Position numbers and translations under genes: made by a program. From contig JACQXZ010000029.1 of the NCBI GenBank assembly GCA_016208465.1, forward strand, positions 1-37,612: a stretch of DNA of 37,612 nucleotides, in the 5' to 3' direction. Below are positions 37,063 to 37,612 of this stretch, piece by piece. The notes beneath the pieces were generated by a model. That model searched no databases and was not told where the DNA came from. It saw nothing but the letters and a program-made list of their open reading frames with translations. The first letter of the stretch is position 1; every line of letters begins with the position of its first letter. This stretch comes from Actinomycetota bacterium (GTDB lineage Bacteria > Actinomycetota > Aquicultoria > JACQXZ01).

Positions 37063-37286
37063 TTTCCCCTCAGGCTTTCAATTATTTCATCTGTTTTGTG
37101 ACCTTTGCGGACTTTAAGCCTGCCAACCCATCTATCAAATGGTGATTTCTTCAAAGTCTTCTTGATATAAAATACATCTCCTTTCCTCTCGAAACCGATA
37201 TTTTCTCCGGACTGAATCCCAAGTTTATCCCTCACCTCTTTGGGAATAGTTATCTGTCCTTTAGATGTAACCTTTGCCGTTAACAT
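37059..37286 (-). CDS. AbrB/MazE/SpoVT-family antitoxin
   Basis: Start trimmed to MLTAKVTSKGQITIPKEVRDKLGIQSGENIGFERKGDVFYIKK; RBS AAGGAGG at the expected spacing; 4-nt overlap with the PIN gene. Confidence 0.93.
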   Translation of the reverse strand: MLTAKVTSKGQITIPKEVRDKLGIQSGENIGFERKGDVFYIKKTLKKSPFDRWVGRLKVRKGHKTDEIIESLRGK

Positions 37287-37298
37287 AAATACCTCCTT

Positions 37299-37337
37299 GT
37301 AAGGAATTATTTCCTTACCTTTACAGTAAGGAAATAA
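37299..37337 (-). promoter_or_regulatory. Candidate operator of the AbrB/PIN module (three alternating half-sites)
   Basis: GTAAGGAA-4-TTCCTTAC-7-GTAAGGAA (299-306, 311-318, 326-333); TTATTTCCTTAC/GTAAGGAAATAA is a perfect 12-bp inverted pair. Confidence 0.6.
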
Positions 37338-37357
37338 TATGAATTTGTCAATAAGCA

Positions 37358-37612
37358 GTTTCAATCCACGCCTCCGCGCGGGAGGCGACTGGGGAGGAGG
37401 TGTTAAAAATGTCTTGGTACAATATCGTTTCAATCCACGCCTCCGCGCGGGAGGCGACCGTCAAGTTTTACCGTCCACGTATCAGGGGACGCGTTTCAAT
37501 CCACGCCTCCGCGCGGGAGGCGACGCCGCTTTTGAGTACATATTATCCATACATATATAAGTTTCAATCCACGCCTCCGCGCGGGAGGCGACTCATGGCG
37601 TAGTCCCTATTC
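37358..37612 (-). CRISPR. CRISPR array edge: four 32-nt repeats, three complete spacers (37, 34, 36 nt), one truncated at the window end; I-C-like repeat
   Basis: GTTTCAATCCACGCCTCCGCGCGGGAGGCGAC at 37358-37389, 37427-37458, 37493-37524, 37561-37592, identical. Reverse complement GTCGCCTCCCGCGCGGAGGCGTGGATTGAAAC is the I-C-like orientation; leader probably lies to the right. Confidence 0.98.

Noticed and set aside
37287-37433. N-terminal extension of the AbrB ORF (start at 37433)
   Set aside because: It reads into the CRISPR repeat and spacer; the internal ATG at 37286 has a good RBS and a canonical AbrB N-terminus.
37339-37603. ORFs 37339-37560 and 37400-37603 as genes
   Set aside because: They translate CRISPR repeats (NPRLRAGGD / SIHASAREAT), a classic false-ORF signature.
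37593-37612. Similarity between the last partial spacer (...AGTCCCTATTC) and the window start (GAGTCCCTATTTTT)
   Set aside because: Only ~10 nt shared; expected by chance and the spacer is incomplete.
1-37612. tRNA, rRNA or prophage in the window
   Set aside because: No tRNA-like cloverleaf or rRNA sequence and no phage structural genes were recognised by eye; a tRNAscan/Infernal run would be needed to be certain.

Overview
The 37.6 kb window looks like a chromosomal fragment of an AT-rich bacterium, with nearly all genes on the minus strand. HOUSEKEEPING: GT39-like membrane glycosyltransferase, stand-alone pyruvate-kinase C-terminal-domain protein, CBS-type Mn inorganic pyrophosphatase, UvrD/PcrA helicase, tupABC tungstate transporter, a PFK with a GGDD (PPi-type) signature, class II FBP aldolase, GMP synthase (internally deleted), GuaB3, disA-radA-clpC, lysS and greA. 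ACCESSORY: a type I R-M locus with a broken hsdR and an hsdS split by a DUF559 nuclease element, three toxin-antitoxin-like modules (RelE/Phd, MNT/HEPN, PIN/AbrB), and the edge of a CRISPR array with I-C-like repeats and no cas genes in view. Most interesting observations: (1) two ~424-bp units, each a DUF559 endonuclease ORF flanked by ~35-45 bp terminal inverted repeats that each contain a palindrome. One is intergenic and the other lies inside hsdS, creating an HsdS-TRD1::DUF559 fusion. Related solo ends occur elsewhere in the window. (2) A candidate biosynthetic operon: HTH regulator, 'quinate dehydrogenase-like' protein, class III aminotransferase, SRPBCC protein and a cyanobacterial acyl-ACP-reductase-like enzyme. 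(3) Internal deletions in guaA and hsdR. (4) Several dispersed palindromic repeat families, one copy with a nested insertion. (5) A promoter-leader-terminator arrangement upstream of guaB3. All assignments come from reading the sequence and remembered family motifs; no searches were run.
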